A DNA stretch of 64,000 nt. It comes from Desulfomonile tiedjei (lineage in GTDB: Bacteria > Desulfobacterota > Desulfomonilia > Desulfomonilales > Desulfomonilaceae). Positions 44,360 to 52,682 of this stretch are shown one piece after another. The position numbers and the translations under genes were made by a program. The stretch lies in NCBI GenBank assembly GCA_016218715.1, contig JACRDG010000106.1, positions 42,836 through 106,835 on the forward strand, given 5' to 3'. Below the pieces are notes generated by a model that saw only the letters and a list, made by a program, of their open reading frames with translations, did not search any database and had not been told where the DNA came from. Position 1 is the first letter of the stretch; each line of letters opens with the position of its first letter.

Positions 44360-46942
44360 ATGTACGTGAAGGTGCTGGTATTCATATTGCTCGGGATAGC
44401 CAGGTTTTCCAAGGCCCACCCACGCCTGGTGATCGCGTCCTGGGTGGTTCTGTCCTTTGCAGGGTTCGCCACTCTCCCTTTCATTACCATCAGCACGGAT
44501 ATTATGGCGGGGGTCGGTCGGGGAAACCCGATCATCAAGCGGACCCTGGAAAACGGCCAAATTTTCGGAGAGCAGGATGGCCTTATTCTCGTGGTGGAGT
44601 TCCCCGAACCTCCGGGCGAGAATCGCCTTCCCTTCATTCAGGGTTTGGGGGACGCTATTGCCCAGTGCCCCGGAGTGCGCCGCGTGCGTTACCGCTTCCT
44701 GGACCCCGACGACCCTGACGAGGTCGGCCGGGTTTTCAAGAACTTCCTCCTCGGTATGAATGAGGGAGAAGGAGCCCGGATCGGTCAGATATTCACCCCA
44801 CAGGGGATGAGCGACGCTTTGAGGAGAACCCGGAATCGCCTGTTCCTCGCTGAAAATCCCTACATTCAGCGAAAACTGTTGGAAGATCCCCTCGAACTTG
44901 GGCAATTCGTGGGCGATTCGCTGAAGAAAAGAATGGGCTCGGTAGGTATTGGAGACCAGTACCTCCTGATAGCGAGCCCCGACAGCACCGTCTATCTCGT
45001 TGCGATCACAACTGAATTCCCGGGTCACGATGTTAGTCACTCGAAGGAACTGATCGGTCGATTGAGTGAATTGATTCCTCAAAAGGTCTCCGAACTGGCA
45101 AAGACCGTCCCCGGCATGAAGGGGAACGCGGGAGACATCCGTTGGTACTTGACTGGTAAGGCTGTGTTTCAGTGCGAATCGGACGAGATCTTTGACCGCG
45201 AGACGGGGACCATAATCCTCTACTCATTCGCCCTCGTGGTGGCCTTGCTCCTTTTCATCTACCGAAGCGGCTGGTCGGCTGCCATCCTGATGACCCCCCT
45301 TGCCGCGGGAATCGGGCCGAACTACGGCGTCATCTACTTCAGTTACAGCGAGGTGAATCCTGTCGTAATGGGGGCTACCGGCGTGCTCCTCGGCCTGGGA
45401 GCCGAGTACGGGGAGCACCTCTGGGGCCGCATCAGGGAGGAGATCGACCGAGGGGCCTCTCGCGAAGTCGCGCTTACGAGGTCCTACGAGCAGACAGGAC
45501 CTCCGGTCATGTTGGGAGGTTTGACCGGTATTCTGGCTTTCGTCAGTCTCTGTTTTTCCAGTCAGCCGGCTCTGGTGCAATTCGGGTATTTCGGTGCTAT
45601 TGGACTTGCACTGACCGTCCTCTCCACCCTATTTCTCGTGCCCGCGCTCTTCCGAATCGTTGCATCGCGGGAGCGAGACTATTTCCCCGGGGTGCAGGTA
45701 TCATTTGGAGCACTATCTCGCGCGTTCGAAAAGCGGCCGGGCGCCATAGTAGGGGTTTCTGCATGCATACTGATTCTTGGCCTGTTCTTTGCCACCCGTG
45801 TCGCCTACGAGCAGGATCTGTTCAAAGTGTTCCTGGCCCGTGACATGAATTCTCTTGCCGTCTCGAAGAGGATATCGCAGAAGTTCCACTCCAATTTCTC
45901 ACAACCGACCATGCTCTCCTTCGATGTGGATGACGCGCAGAGAGGCTTGGAAATCCAGCGCATCCTGGACGGCCGGCTCGAGAACTTGATGAACCAGGAT
46001 CATGAGATCGCCTCGTTGGATTCCATCTCTTACCTCGTGGCTCCGGATACCGTGAAACGCGCGAACGTCCTGACTCTAACTGCGATTTCCGAATCGTGGC
46101 CTGCATTAAAGAGGACATTTGCAGAAGAACTGGGACCGCTCGATTTCTCGTCCGCTGCTTCCGGTATCCTTTCAGAATCGTTCGACTCGATCGGTAAGAG
46201 CCTGAGCGAAATTGGTGTCAGCGAATCCGACGGACGGCTCGACGAGGCAGCCCTGGAGCGGTCGTGGTACATGACAATTCTGAACGGGAAATACCGATTC
46301 CTGACCCACGTCCGGTATGCCGACAACATCGCCGACCCGGAGCAGTTGCGGCAAGCGGATCAGAAGATCCTCGCTGCAGTGCAGGACTTGCCGGTCGAAG
46401 TGAGTATTTCGGGAACGCGGCAGGCCATGGAAGCCATCTTGTCTACGCTCGTATCCGACCTGGTGCGGCTTGGCCTCTATGCGTTCGCATCAGTGACCAT
46501 ACTCTTCTTCGCAATCTTTCCACACCCGCTCGGCATCGCCCTGTGCCTGGTCCCCATGGTTGGGGCTTTCGGAATCACGCTGGGGGCCGTCGGCGCCTTC
46601 GGAATGGGGCTGCCCTTCTCCATCGTGTGCGTGGCACCTCTGATATTTGGCTTTGGCATACACAACGGCATCCATGTCGTCATGGGAAGTATGCACGAAG
46701 AAGGAGGCTCGGTGGCGCGAACCGTGAGGAGGGTTACTCCTCGAGCTGTGGTGACGTCCATGACCATCATGATGGGTTTCGTATCGATGTTGACATCCCG
46801 CCATTATGCCCTGGAGTTTCTGGGTGGTGCCATGATCATAGGCATGCTGGCTGCCGTGCCCCTTACCTTGACTACGCTGCCGGCCCTGGTTCTGCTGCTG
46901 GAAAGACGGCGAAATGGGCATCCTCAGGAGTCTTCGCCGTAA
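44360..46942 (+). CDS. RND-superfamily MMPL-type transporter
   Basis: An 860-residue inner-membrane transporter with twelve predicted membrane helices in the RND pattern: one helix, a large periplasmic loop (about 40-275), five helices, a second loop (about 480-700), then six helices. Members of this hopanoid/lipid-type group move lipids or hydrophobic molecules across the envelope, powered by the proton gradient. The start is either ATG 44360 or GTG 44366. The latter has better spacing from GAGGA. No membrane-fusion partner is adjacent. The substrate is unknown. Confidence 0.87.
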   Translation: MYVKVLVFILLGIARFSKAHPRLVIASWVVLSFAGFATLPFITISTDIMAGVGRGNPIIKRTLENGQIFGEQDGLILVVEFPEPPGENRLPFIQGLGDAIAQCPGVRRVRYRFLDPDDPDEVGRVFKNFLLGMNEGEGARIGQIFTPQGMSDALRRTRNRLFLAENPYIQRKLLEDPLELGQFVGDSLKKRMGSVGIGDQYLLIASPDSTVYLVAITTEFPGHDVSHSKELIGRLSELIPQKVSELAKTVPGMKGNAGDIRWYLTGKAVFQCESDEIFDRETGTIILYSFALVVALLLFIYRSGWSAAILMTPLAAGIGPNYGVIYFSYSEVNPVVMGATGVLLGLGAEYGEHLWGRIREEIDRGASREVALTRSYEQTGPPVMLGGLTGILAFVSLCFSSQPALVQFGYFGAIGLALTVLSTLFLVPALFRIVASRERDYFPGVQVSFGALSRAFEKRPGAIVGVSACILILGLFFATRVAYEQDLFKVFLARDMNSLAVSKRISQKFHSNFSQPTMLSFDVDDAQRGLEIQRILDGRLENLMNQDHEIASLDSISYLVAPDTVKRANVLTLTAISESWPALKRTFAEELGPLDFSSAASGILSESFDSIGKSLSEIGVSESDGRLDEAALERSWYMTILNGKYRFLTHVRYADNIADPEQLRQADQKILAAVQDLPVEVSISGTRQAMEAILSTLVSDLVRLGLYAFASVTILFFAIFPHPLGIALCLVPMVGAFGITLGAVGAFGMGLPFSIVCVAPLIFGFGIHNGIHVVMGSMHEEGGSVARTVRRVTPRAVVTSMTIMMGFVSMLTSRHYALEFLGGAMIIGMLAAVPLTLTTLPALVLLLERRRNGHPQESSP

Positions 46943-47041
46943 GAAAGAGGCGCTGCCCGGCAGGCACCCTGGCTTGTCCGTGGTAGATAGTGTATAAAGC
47001 GAACGGATGCCGTATCTCCTGCAGAAGCCCTGGGCAAAACG

Positions 47042-48241
47042 GTGCGCCCGGGCCGGCGGGGCGAGTTCGTGGAGCCAGCCTTGCGTCTCTTGGATCTCTT
47101 GATTGGATCCCTGATGGAAGCAGTCCGATGGGCGATCATCCTGGTCCTCTCCCTGCTCTATCCTGAATTCTATTCACCATGGACCGGCAAGGTGGTGGAG
47201 ATCGTGCGCCCCGACGAGATAAGGGTCCAGAAAAACGATGAAAAGGTAGAAAACGTTCGCCTCTATGGCATCGATTGCCCCCTGGAACCACAACGTTTCG
47301 CCAATAAAGCCCGGCTCTATGTCGCAGACCGGGTGTTGGGCCGCACCGTGGTGGTCCAGCCTCTTCCCGGCACGGTAGAAGGACCCTGGTACCGACCCAA
47401 GATCGAGCCTTATGACAGGTATCACCGTGTGATAGCCTTTGTCACGATTGACGGTGAATCACTGAACCGGGAGTTGCTCACCAAAGGGCTGGCACGATGG
47501 TATCAGCCGTTCGTGCCATTCGAACGAGGTCTCAAGCGACTCGAGGACTCGGCACGAGAAAAAAATGAAGGCCTTTGGGGCTATACCGACGTCACGGCCC
47601 CCTGGAGATATCAGAGTACCCATATAGCCAAGATCAATCCGCTACAGTCCGACCCAGCCGTCGAAGCAGCCAAGGGCTCGGAACTCCAGCCGGAAGCCAG
47701 ACCTCAGCAAAAGCCACCTCCCCAAAGTGAACCCGCAAAACCGGCCGTTCCTGAGGTCCCCGAGGTTCAGGTTCCCGAGAAACCTCCCGCTGAAGTGGAG
47801 ACTCCCCCTGCATCACCGGCCTCGCCGAGTCTGCAAGAGGATCTGCCACCTGCCGAGGATTGTCGGGAGAAAGAATACGTGCCCCGCCTCAAACAGGCGT
47901 ACCAATCAATTTCAAGCCTGACCGCCATCTATTGGTACGCATGCTCGCAAATAGGCCTGAACTGGGAGAAGCGCAACACGCTTGTCGGCGTCTACAACCC
48001 TGACCCCCAGAAAGAAACGCAAGCAGAAGAACTCTTGAAGGACCTGTCCGATCCGTGCCGCCGTCTCGCGGGCCTTCACGAAGACCTGTTGCGCCTCTGG
48101 ACGGTCTGTCTACAGCTCAAGTCTCTCGCCAACCAGGTGCCGGATGACCGAGAGGAATATGGACGGCAACTCAAGGTAATTCTCGAGGAGTCCAGGACAC
48201 TGAGCTTAAAACTGACCGCGAAATTGGGCCGAGACGACTGA
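47042..48241 (+). CDS. Membrane-anchored staphylococcal-nuclease-like protein
   Basis: A 399-residue protein. An N-terminal hydrophobic helix (EAVRWAIILVLSLLYPEF) is followed by an SNase domain (about 50-190). The catalytic residues of nuclease appear to be kept: Arg in VRLYGIDCP, Glu in PLEPQRFA and Arg in RYHRVIAF. An insertion of about twelve residues (VEGPWYRPKIEP) lies between the last two. A Pro/Glu-rich linker (about 215-275) and a helical C-terminal domain follow. The start is uncertain: GTG 47042, GTG 47069 or ATG 47114 all fit weakly. It lies 100 bp after the RND gene. Confidence 0.8.
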   Translation: MRPGRRGEFVEPALRLLDLLIGSLMEAVRWAIILVLSLLYPEFYSPWTGKVVEIVRPDEIRVQKNDEKVENVRLYGIDCPLEPQRFANKARLYVADRVLGRTVVVQPLPGTVEGPWYRPKIEPYDRYHRVIAFVTIDGESLNRELLTKGLARWYQPFVPFERGLKRLEDSAREKNEGLWGYTDVTAPWRYQSTHIAKINPLQSDPAVEAAKGSELQPEARPQQKPPPQSEPAKPAVPEVPEVQVPEKPPAEVETPPASPASPSLQEDLPPAEDCREKEYVPRLKQAYQSISSLTAIYWYACSQIGLNWEKRNTLVGVYNPDPQKETQAEELLKDLSDPCRRLAGLHEDLLRLWTVCLQLKSLANQVPDDREEYGRQLKVILEESRTLSLKLTAKLGRDD

Positions 48242-48267
48242 CCCTGACGATGTCCCGCAATAGCTTC

Positions 48268-48702
48268 TCAGCCCTTGTCCCTTCTTTTCGCGGTTAATGT
48301 CTCGAACACAGCCAGATCCCCTTTCAGTACGCCGGCGCAATGCTTCTTCATGAGTTTCGCGTAGTACCGAAGGACGGCCGCGGCATCTTCTGATGAGACG
48401 ACCCACCGTGGAAGCTCCGGGGGGTCGTTCCAGGCTTCGTCATCAATCGCGAGCAGCATCTCACTCAGAGAGAACTGTCTTGAGATATGCGGCCGAAAAA
48501 CAGCATTCTCCAGTGTGACCCGGAACAGGATGTCGATCTCTCCTTTATACCACCCGATCTCGATATCGTATGCCGCCCCTTTGAATACGATGCTCTCCAG
48601 GCCGGAGTTCCATTCCGGAATCACGAGTTGAAAGTCATAGTCCCGGACAAGGAACTGGTAGATTTCCCGAACGACTTTCGCAAACTTATCCAATTCAGTC
48701 AT
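48268..48702 (-). CDS. Hypothetical protein with a remnant paralogue at 52.2 kb
   Basis: A 144-residue soluble acidic protein of unknown function. It is rich in aromatic residues (WNSGLESIVF, YDIEIGWYKGEIDILFRV). A proline-containing segment, EAWNDPPELPRWV, is also found in a degraded copy near 52.2 kb. The frame is open and protein-like. The ribosome site is only moderate. It marks one edge of the TIR/HEPN island. Similar small proteins sit beside immunity or toxin genes in other bacteria, but I cannot name a family. Confidence 0.7.
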   Translation of the reverse strand: MTELDKFAKVVREIYQFLVRDYDFQLVIPEWNSGLESIVFKGAAYDIEIGWYKGEIDILFRVTLENAVFRPHISRQFSLSEMLLAIDDEAWNDPPELPRWVVSSEDAAAVLRYYAKLMKKHCAGVLKGDLAVFETLTAKRRDKG

Positions 48703-48941
48703 GGCGCTCAGTCTGTCACCTGCTCCGGTTCCGGCGAAAGCACGGCGTCAAGCAGAAGAGGGGCTGCCGCCGCGGACTTCCACTCTGAGTGATGTGATGT
48801 GGTGTGGGCAGCCCCCAGCAACCAATAGTGAAACCTGTCCCTGTGATATCCTGGCGCATGGATACTGTTGCGACGGTCAGATAGGAGCCAAGAACAGACC
48901 CGACCCCTTTACGAACTCACAACTGGCGTACAGCTTCCAAG

Positions 48942-49847
48942 CTACTGATTCATTACTGCACTGTGCAATTTCCGACACACTTGCTCTTCACCAAGCTGTT
49001 CCCAATTCAGGCCATAAACATTCGATAAACTAGGGCTATAGTCGTAGACGTCCTTCTTGCCGACTTGGTACCATACAGGTAACGCGAGTTTCTCCTCCTC
49101 TAATATTTGTCTGGTAAAAATGGAATCGAATTCCGTTCTTGTCCACCCTTTATTAGAGATGAAACTGGGGCTCAGTACAAGAACGCACTTCCTACATTCT
49201 TTTAGCCCTTTTTCAATACTGTCCCGCAAATTGTCTCCCACTTTGAGAGAAAATTCGTCATACCAGACTGTGCATCGCAGCTCCTGCAATTTGACCGCAA
49301 TTCTCCTAGCGATATCCTTATCTCTTGAGTCATGAGAAATGAACGCCAGGGGTGGTTCATGTCTGCTTCTTTCTTGAGCAAACCTGTCTGATCGAAACTG
49401 TGCCTCAAGCCCCCTCTCTTTTGCGCTCCTCTTGAGGACCGCAATTTCGTCAACCGGAAGATCGGTCTCAGAGTAAATGAAAACTCTCTTAGACGCAGGA
49501 ATATGCTTGGTGCTCATCCACTCGGTATCCCCGAAGTACTGAGCCAGCAGTTCGAAGTCTGTTTTGTTCTCAACCTGCAACTGACCCGGGAACTCTTTGG
49601 CCAGCGGTAGAGATACTTTGCCGTCAAGGTTGACCTTGGTTCTGCCATATTCTATTGCTGCAATCAAATCCAGAAAGAATTCAATGTCCTTGTCGTCATC
49701 CGGAACATACAACGCCAAGAACGCAGACCAACTCGCAAAATCGTATATGATCATGCCCTCGATAAAACCATCACGAAATGGCATTTTGATGTGAAACCTA
49801 AAACCATAACCGAAATCGCTTTCGAAATACTCACGCAAGGATGCCAT
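48942..49847 (-). CDS. TIR-domain protein, probable NADase effector
   Basis: A 301-residue soluble protein. The N-terminal 160 residues form an unrecognised domain with a beta-rich first half. Residues about 166-290 are a TIR domain: PLAFISHDSRDKDIA (BB-loop strand region), TVWYDEFSLKVGDNLRDSI and SPSFISNKGWTRTEF, with Glu239 as the likely catalytic residue for NAD+ cleavage. The start at 49847 (MASLREYF) is chosen over a GTG 12 bases upstream. The gene is AT-richer than its neighbours, which suits horizontal transfer. It is downstream of the HEPN/DUF5343 pair on the same strand. Confidence 0.85.
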   Translation of the reverse strand: MASLREYFESDFGYGFRFHIKMPFRDGFIEGMIIYDFASWSAFLALYVPDDDKDIEFFLDLIAAIEYGRTKVNLDGKVSLPLAKEFPGQLQVENKTDFELLAQYFGDTEWMSTKHIPASKRVFIYSETDLPVDEIAVLKRSAKERGLEAQFRSDRFAQERSRHEPPLAFISHDSRDKDIARRIAVKLQELRCTVWYDEFSLKVGDNLRDSIEKGLKECRKCVLVLSPSFISNKGWTRTEFDSIFTRQILEEEKLALPVWYQVGKKDVYDYSPSLSNVYGLNWEQLGEEQVCRKLHSAVMNQ

Positions 49848-50171
49848 GACAGTCACCACTGAAATATCGTCTAAATTCTGCGCACATCATAGTTTATACG
49901 TTGACGTCCCGGTGCTTCACCGGTGAGCTCAGACAGTGGCATGGGTGGCACCAGCTGTTGCATCCCGGTTTCCTCGCCACGCTCCGTCTGAACCTCCGAC
50001 AGACGGCAACCTTGATCCTCGATACTCCATTGCATGTAAGAAAGGCTGTTGACCGCCACACGCCATCAGCAATCTAAGATGCGCATTCAGCCATCTTACC
50101 ACTCCCGCAACCCGGGGGCGAGCGGGCTCGGAGTTAGGTATTGTGTCCATGGAATTCGCGAATCACATAGG
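49848..50171. other. Gap between the TIR gene and the HEPN pair
   Basis: No gene is supported. Short open frames here lack ribosome sites. The 324-bp spacing suggests that the TIR gene has its own promoter and is not simply the third gene of the HEPN operon. Confidence 0.4.
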
Positions 50172-50747
50172 TTAACCTGCTTGACGGATCCAGTCACGGA
50201 TATTCATCCCAATTCGTTCAACATCTTCTTTGGCGAGGATTCCGCCGTGCATAACGATATTTCGCGACTTCTCCAGTGTATTCAGGGTCGCCTTCGCCCA
50301 TTCCATGTTGCCAAGCAGGTCTTCAAACACCGCCCAGTTAGTCACGATAATCGAAGACAGGTCGCGAAAATCACAGTAGTTGATCTCGCTTGCACCGCGA
50401 GCTCCGTGCCAACGGAACTTCGCGTCCTCTTCCATTCGGCTTTTTGACGCCTTTCCTATTCGTTCCGGGACCTTCTCCCACCATGCCTCTCCGTGTTTCT
50501 CGGCCATCGCCTTTGTAACCATGCCTCTTACGGTGTTCTCAAACGCATGAATTGCAGCGTATACAACAGACATTTGCTGCGCTTCGTTGAGCAGGTCGGG
50601 GTCAAGGAAATCGTAAGAAAGAGATCTTTGTATTGCTCTTGCTTCTTCCGGCCCCAAATGGTTGCGGCGCTGTCTGCCCACACGATCCAGGGCTTCCTCT
50701 GTGAGCACGCCGCGGTAGACGAAGGAGTAGAAATCGAAATCTTTCAT
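50172..50747 (-). CDS. Swt1-type HEPN domain protein
   Basis: A 191-residue helical protein. The HEPN nuclease signature RNIVMH (Arg162-His167, the RX4H motif) is present near the C-terminus. It is preceded by the Swt1-HEPN-like stretch YCDFRDLSSIIVTNWAVFEDLLGN. HEPN proteins with this motif are usually metal-independent ribonucleases in conflict systems. Its start overlaps the stop of the upstream DUF5343 gene (ATGA), so the two proteins are made in step and probably act together. Whether it is toxin, effector or sensor is not known. Confidence 0.82.
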   Translation of the reverse strand: MKDFDFYSFVYRGVLTEEALDRVGRQRRNHLGPEEARAIQRSLSYDFLDPDLLNEAQQMSVVYAAIHAFENTVRGMVTKAMAEKHGEAWWEKVPERIGKASKSRMEEDAKFRWHGARGASEINYCDFRDLSSIIVTNWAVFEDLLGNMEWAKATLNTLEKSRNIVMHGGILAKEDVERIGMNIRDWIRQAG

Positions 50748-51397
50748 CCTAGGTGATCCCGAAGGCTCTTAAAAATCGCATCGTAGACAGCCTGATCCCG
50801 CGTGTCGGGGAGGACGATATTGATGTGGTACTCAAGCGCCCCAACACGAATTTTACCCAACGGTTGTGCCGGCACTTCTGCTTTCGAAGCACTTGGTACC
50901 GATTCGGGCATCGGCTCCAATGCCTCAGGTTGCGCTGTTTCCGGCGAGGCCGCCTGCCGTGGTGAGAGGGGCGTCGAGAAATCAGCATATTCGCAAAGAG
51001 CATGAAACGTCTTTGCGATATTCCCGATTACGAGATCGGTCTTCTTACCGGCGTACAGGGTACGGAGTTTGTTCCTTGCATCTGCGACAGTGAAATCGTT
51101 GGCCTTGGTGTGTATCGCGAACAAATCGGAAAAGGCCTCCTTGATGCCCTCAGCCAAGACCTGTTTGGATCGTGACCGGTCCAAGAAATCGAAATAGCGG
51201 GGCTGAGGGGCACCATCGCGGTTGAGAAAACCGAGATCCTTCAAAATGCCTATGAAGAGCCGATCATTCGTCGACGTAAAGCCGAGATTCTCGAGAAACT
51301 TCAACGAGAATCTTTCCGGCGGCTGCGCGTCGAGAATTGCATCAAAATACGCGGGAATAGCGTTCGGCTTAAGCGTGTAACTATCTGGTAGTGACAT
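50744..51397 (-). CDS. DUF5343 protein, partner of the HEPN gene
   Basis: A 217-residue soluble protein. The N-terminal part (about 1-125) matches the DUF5343 pattern as I recall it: a winged-helix-like segment starting MSLPDSYTLKPNAIPAYFDAI and including FLENLGFTSTNDRLFIGILKDLGFL. A Pro/Glu/Ala-rich linker (about 140-175) joins a C-terminal part (IRVGALEYHINIVLP) of beta character. GAGGGAAC before the ATG sets the start. It is the first gene of the pair and overlaps the HEPN gene by four bases. A DNA- or protein-binding regulator is likely. Confidence 0.78.
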   Translation of the reverse strand: MSLPDSYTLKPNAIPAYFDAILDAQPPERFSLKFLENLGFTSTNDRLFIGILKDLGFLNRDGAPQPRYFDFLDRSRSKQVLAEGIKEAFSDLFAIHTKANDFTVADARNKLRTLYAGKKTDLVIGNIAKTFHALCEYADFSTPLSPRQAASPETAQPEALEPMPESVPSASKAEVPAQPLGKIRVGALEYHINIVLPDTRDQAVYDAIFKSLRDHLG

Positions 51398-51529
51398 GTT
51401 CCCTCGATCCCCCCAATTCTGGGGACACCATACACATTGCCGTGACCGTGGACCAGAAGACAATACTTGGGAATGCTGTTCTCAATCCATTGAGGCCCTT
51501 CGGAGACACCGTCTGCCGGATTAAACAAA

Positions 51530-51563
51530 TACAGGGGAGCTGAGACCTCTCAGCTTCCCTGTA
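51530..51563. other. Near-perfect 16-bp inverted repeat
   Basis: The arm at 51530-51545 (TACAGGGGAGCTGAGA) pairs with 51548-51563, with one G-T wobble and only two bases between the arms. It lies upstream of the DUF5343 gene. It may be a bidirectional terminator or the mark of an insertion event. Confidence 0.6.
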
Positions 51564-51986
51564 TTCTCAGTGTCTTATTTTGGCGTCCGCAAAAAAATCG
51601 AACCCCTGTCGCTGGTGCCAAAGGCCGGTCCCCCTGCCGGTCGATTCAGCCGGGGTTTGGCCCCATTCGCCGGTTTTTTTCTCGAGCCAAGCTGTTGTGA
51701 TCCATGGACGCGCCATGTGCTTCACCGGACCTACGGTTGTCTTGTTCTGGACTAGGGTCGGAGACTGTTGCTTTGTCAGGCTGCCGGTCCCCCTCCCCAT
51801 TTTATCGCCCAATGGCCGATGATAATTCCGCATGGTAGTAAACCACCCGCGGCATGCACTGTCAAGTCTTATTCTTCCGGGGAGACGATAGAGCATCTAG
51901 CCCTTCCTGCGTTGTTCCCTGCCGAGGGTTTCTCGTGGTGGCCGGTGAACTCATGCCGGTTGGCTGGCAAGCAGCGAAAAAGGGCA

Positions 51987-52027
51987 CCCTCACTATGCCC
52001 TCTCCCAGGGGGAGAGGGTCATAGGGG
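51987..52027. repeat. CCCTCTCCC-type inverted repeat
   Basis: CTATGCCCTCTCCC is followed after two or three bases by GGGGAGAGGGTCATAG. The arms pair with one bulged base. Elements with a CCCTCTCCC...GGGAGAGGG core are common intergenic repeats in proteobacteria. Confidence 0.6.
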
Positions 52028-52055
52028 CTAACCGAAGGCGGGGCGGTTCCGAGTC

Positions 52056-52149
52056 CGTCATTCCGGCGAAGGCCGGCAGCCAGGCAACTGAAAGTGGTTC
52101 CCGACCTTCGTCGGGCCGCGTCTGGACCCCGGCCTCCACCGGGGTGACG
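52056..52149. repeat. REP-like palindromic element, copy 2
   Basis: CGTCATTCCGGCGAAGGCCG opens the element. CCCGGCCTCCACCGGGGTGACG closes it, as the degenerate inverse of the first end. The element resembles copy 1 at 6959-7042. Confidence 0.65.
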
Positions 52150-52195
52150 ACCTTGCTCTTATGGCAAGTAGCTGACATCGCAAGGGAGTCCCCCC

Positions 52196-52277
52196 GAAAG
52201 TAATGAAGGACGGTCGCAGCATCGTCTGACCAGAGAACCCATCGTGGAAGCTCCGGCGGGTCCTTCCAGGCTTCAGT
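52196..52277 (-). pseudogene. Remnant of a paralogue of the 48268 gene
   Basis: On the minus strand this fragment translates to TEAWKDPPELPRWVLWSDD, then AATVLHYF. The intact protein at 48268 reads EAWNDPPELPRWVVSSED and AAAVLRYY at residues about 89-115. DNA similarity covers about 80 bp without gaps (matching 48361-48440) and stops abruptly on both sides. It lies in the same orientation as the intact gene, on the other side of the TIR/HEPN island. Confidence 0.8.
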
Positions 52278-52682
52278 TTAGGAGGAAAGCACTGGAGACA
52301 ACTGGCTTGACAGAAGGGGAGCTGTGAGGTACGCTCTAAGGCAAGGGGAAATGGGACTGTCTGTCCACGGTATGACGGTCTTGACTTTCTCGGTTCGGGT
52401 GAGAGGACAGTGCGGGGACCTGCTGATGTCATGAGCCCCTTCTCCTGCCCGAGCGCCGGCTCAAAGGCCGCAGAAATGCCTAGACTGCCGCTTCATTCCA
52501 GTTGATATGCCTGAAGCCGAGCGTTCTTCCAGTGCTTCGTTCCTGGCCGGAGGATCAACTATGCCGCACTCGGTTCCCGTTTCAAGGCTCATGCATCGAC
52601 CTAATGCCTGGCCCATTCTGCGCGCCCCTTTTCGCTTGCTTCGTGGCATGGGATATCGACGAACTCCACCCAGGCGAGGGTT

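Larger units (their letters stand above)
51398..52682. other. Long intergenic region (1.29 kb) rich in repeats and gene remains
   Basis: No intact gene is present. It holds a 16-bp hairpin (51530-51563), a CCCTCTCCC inverted repeat (51987-52027), a REP-like element (52056-52149) and a remnant of the 48268 gene's paralogue (52196-52277). The composition is that of a scar at the border of an acquired island. Confidence 0.6.

Noticed and set aside
43847..45082. 411-codon open frame spanning the PilZ and RND genes on the minus strand
   Set aside because: It crosses two genes with clear domains and lacks a ribosome site.
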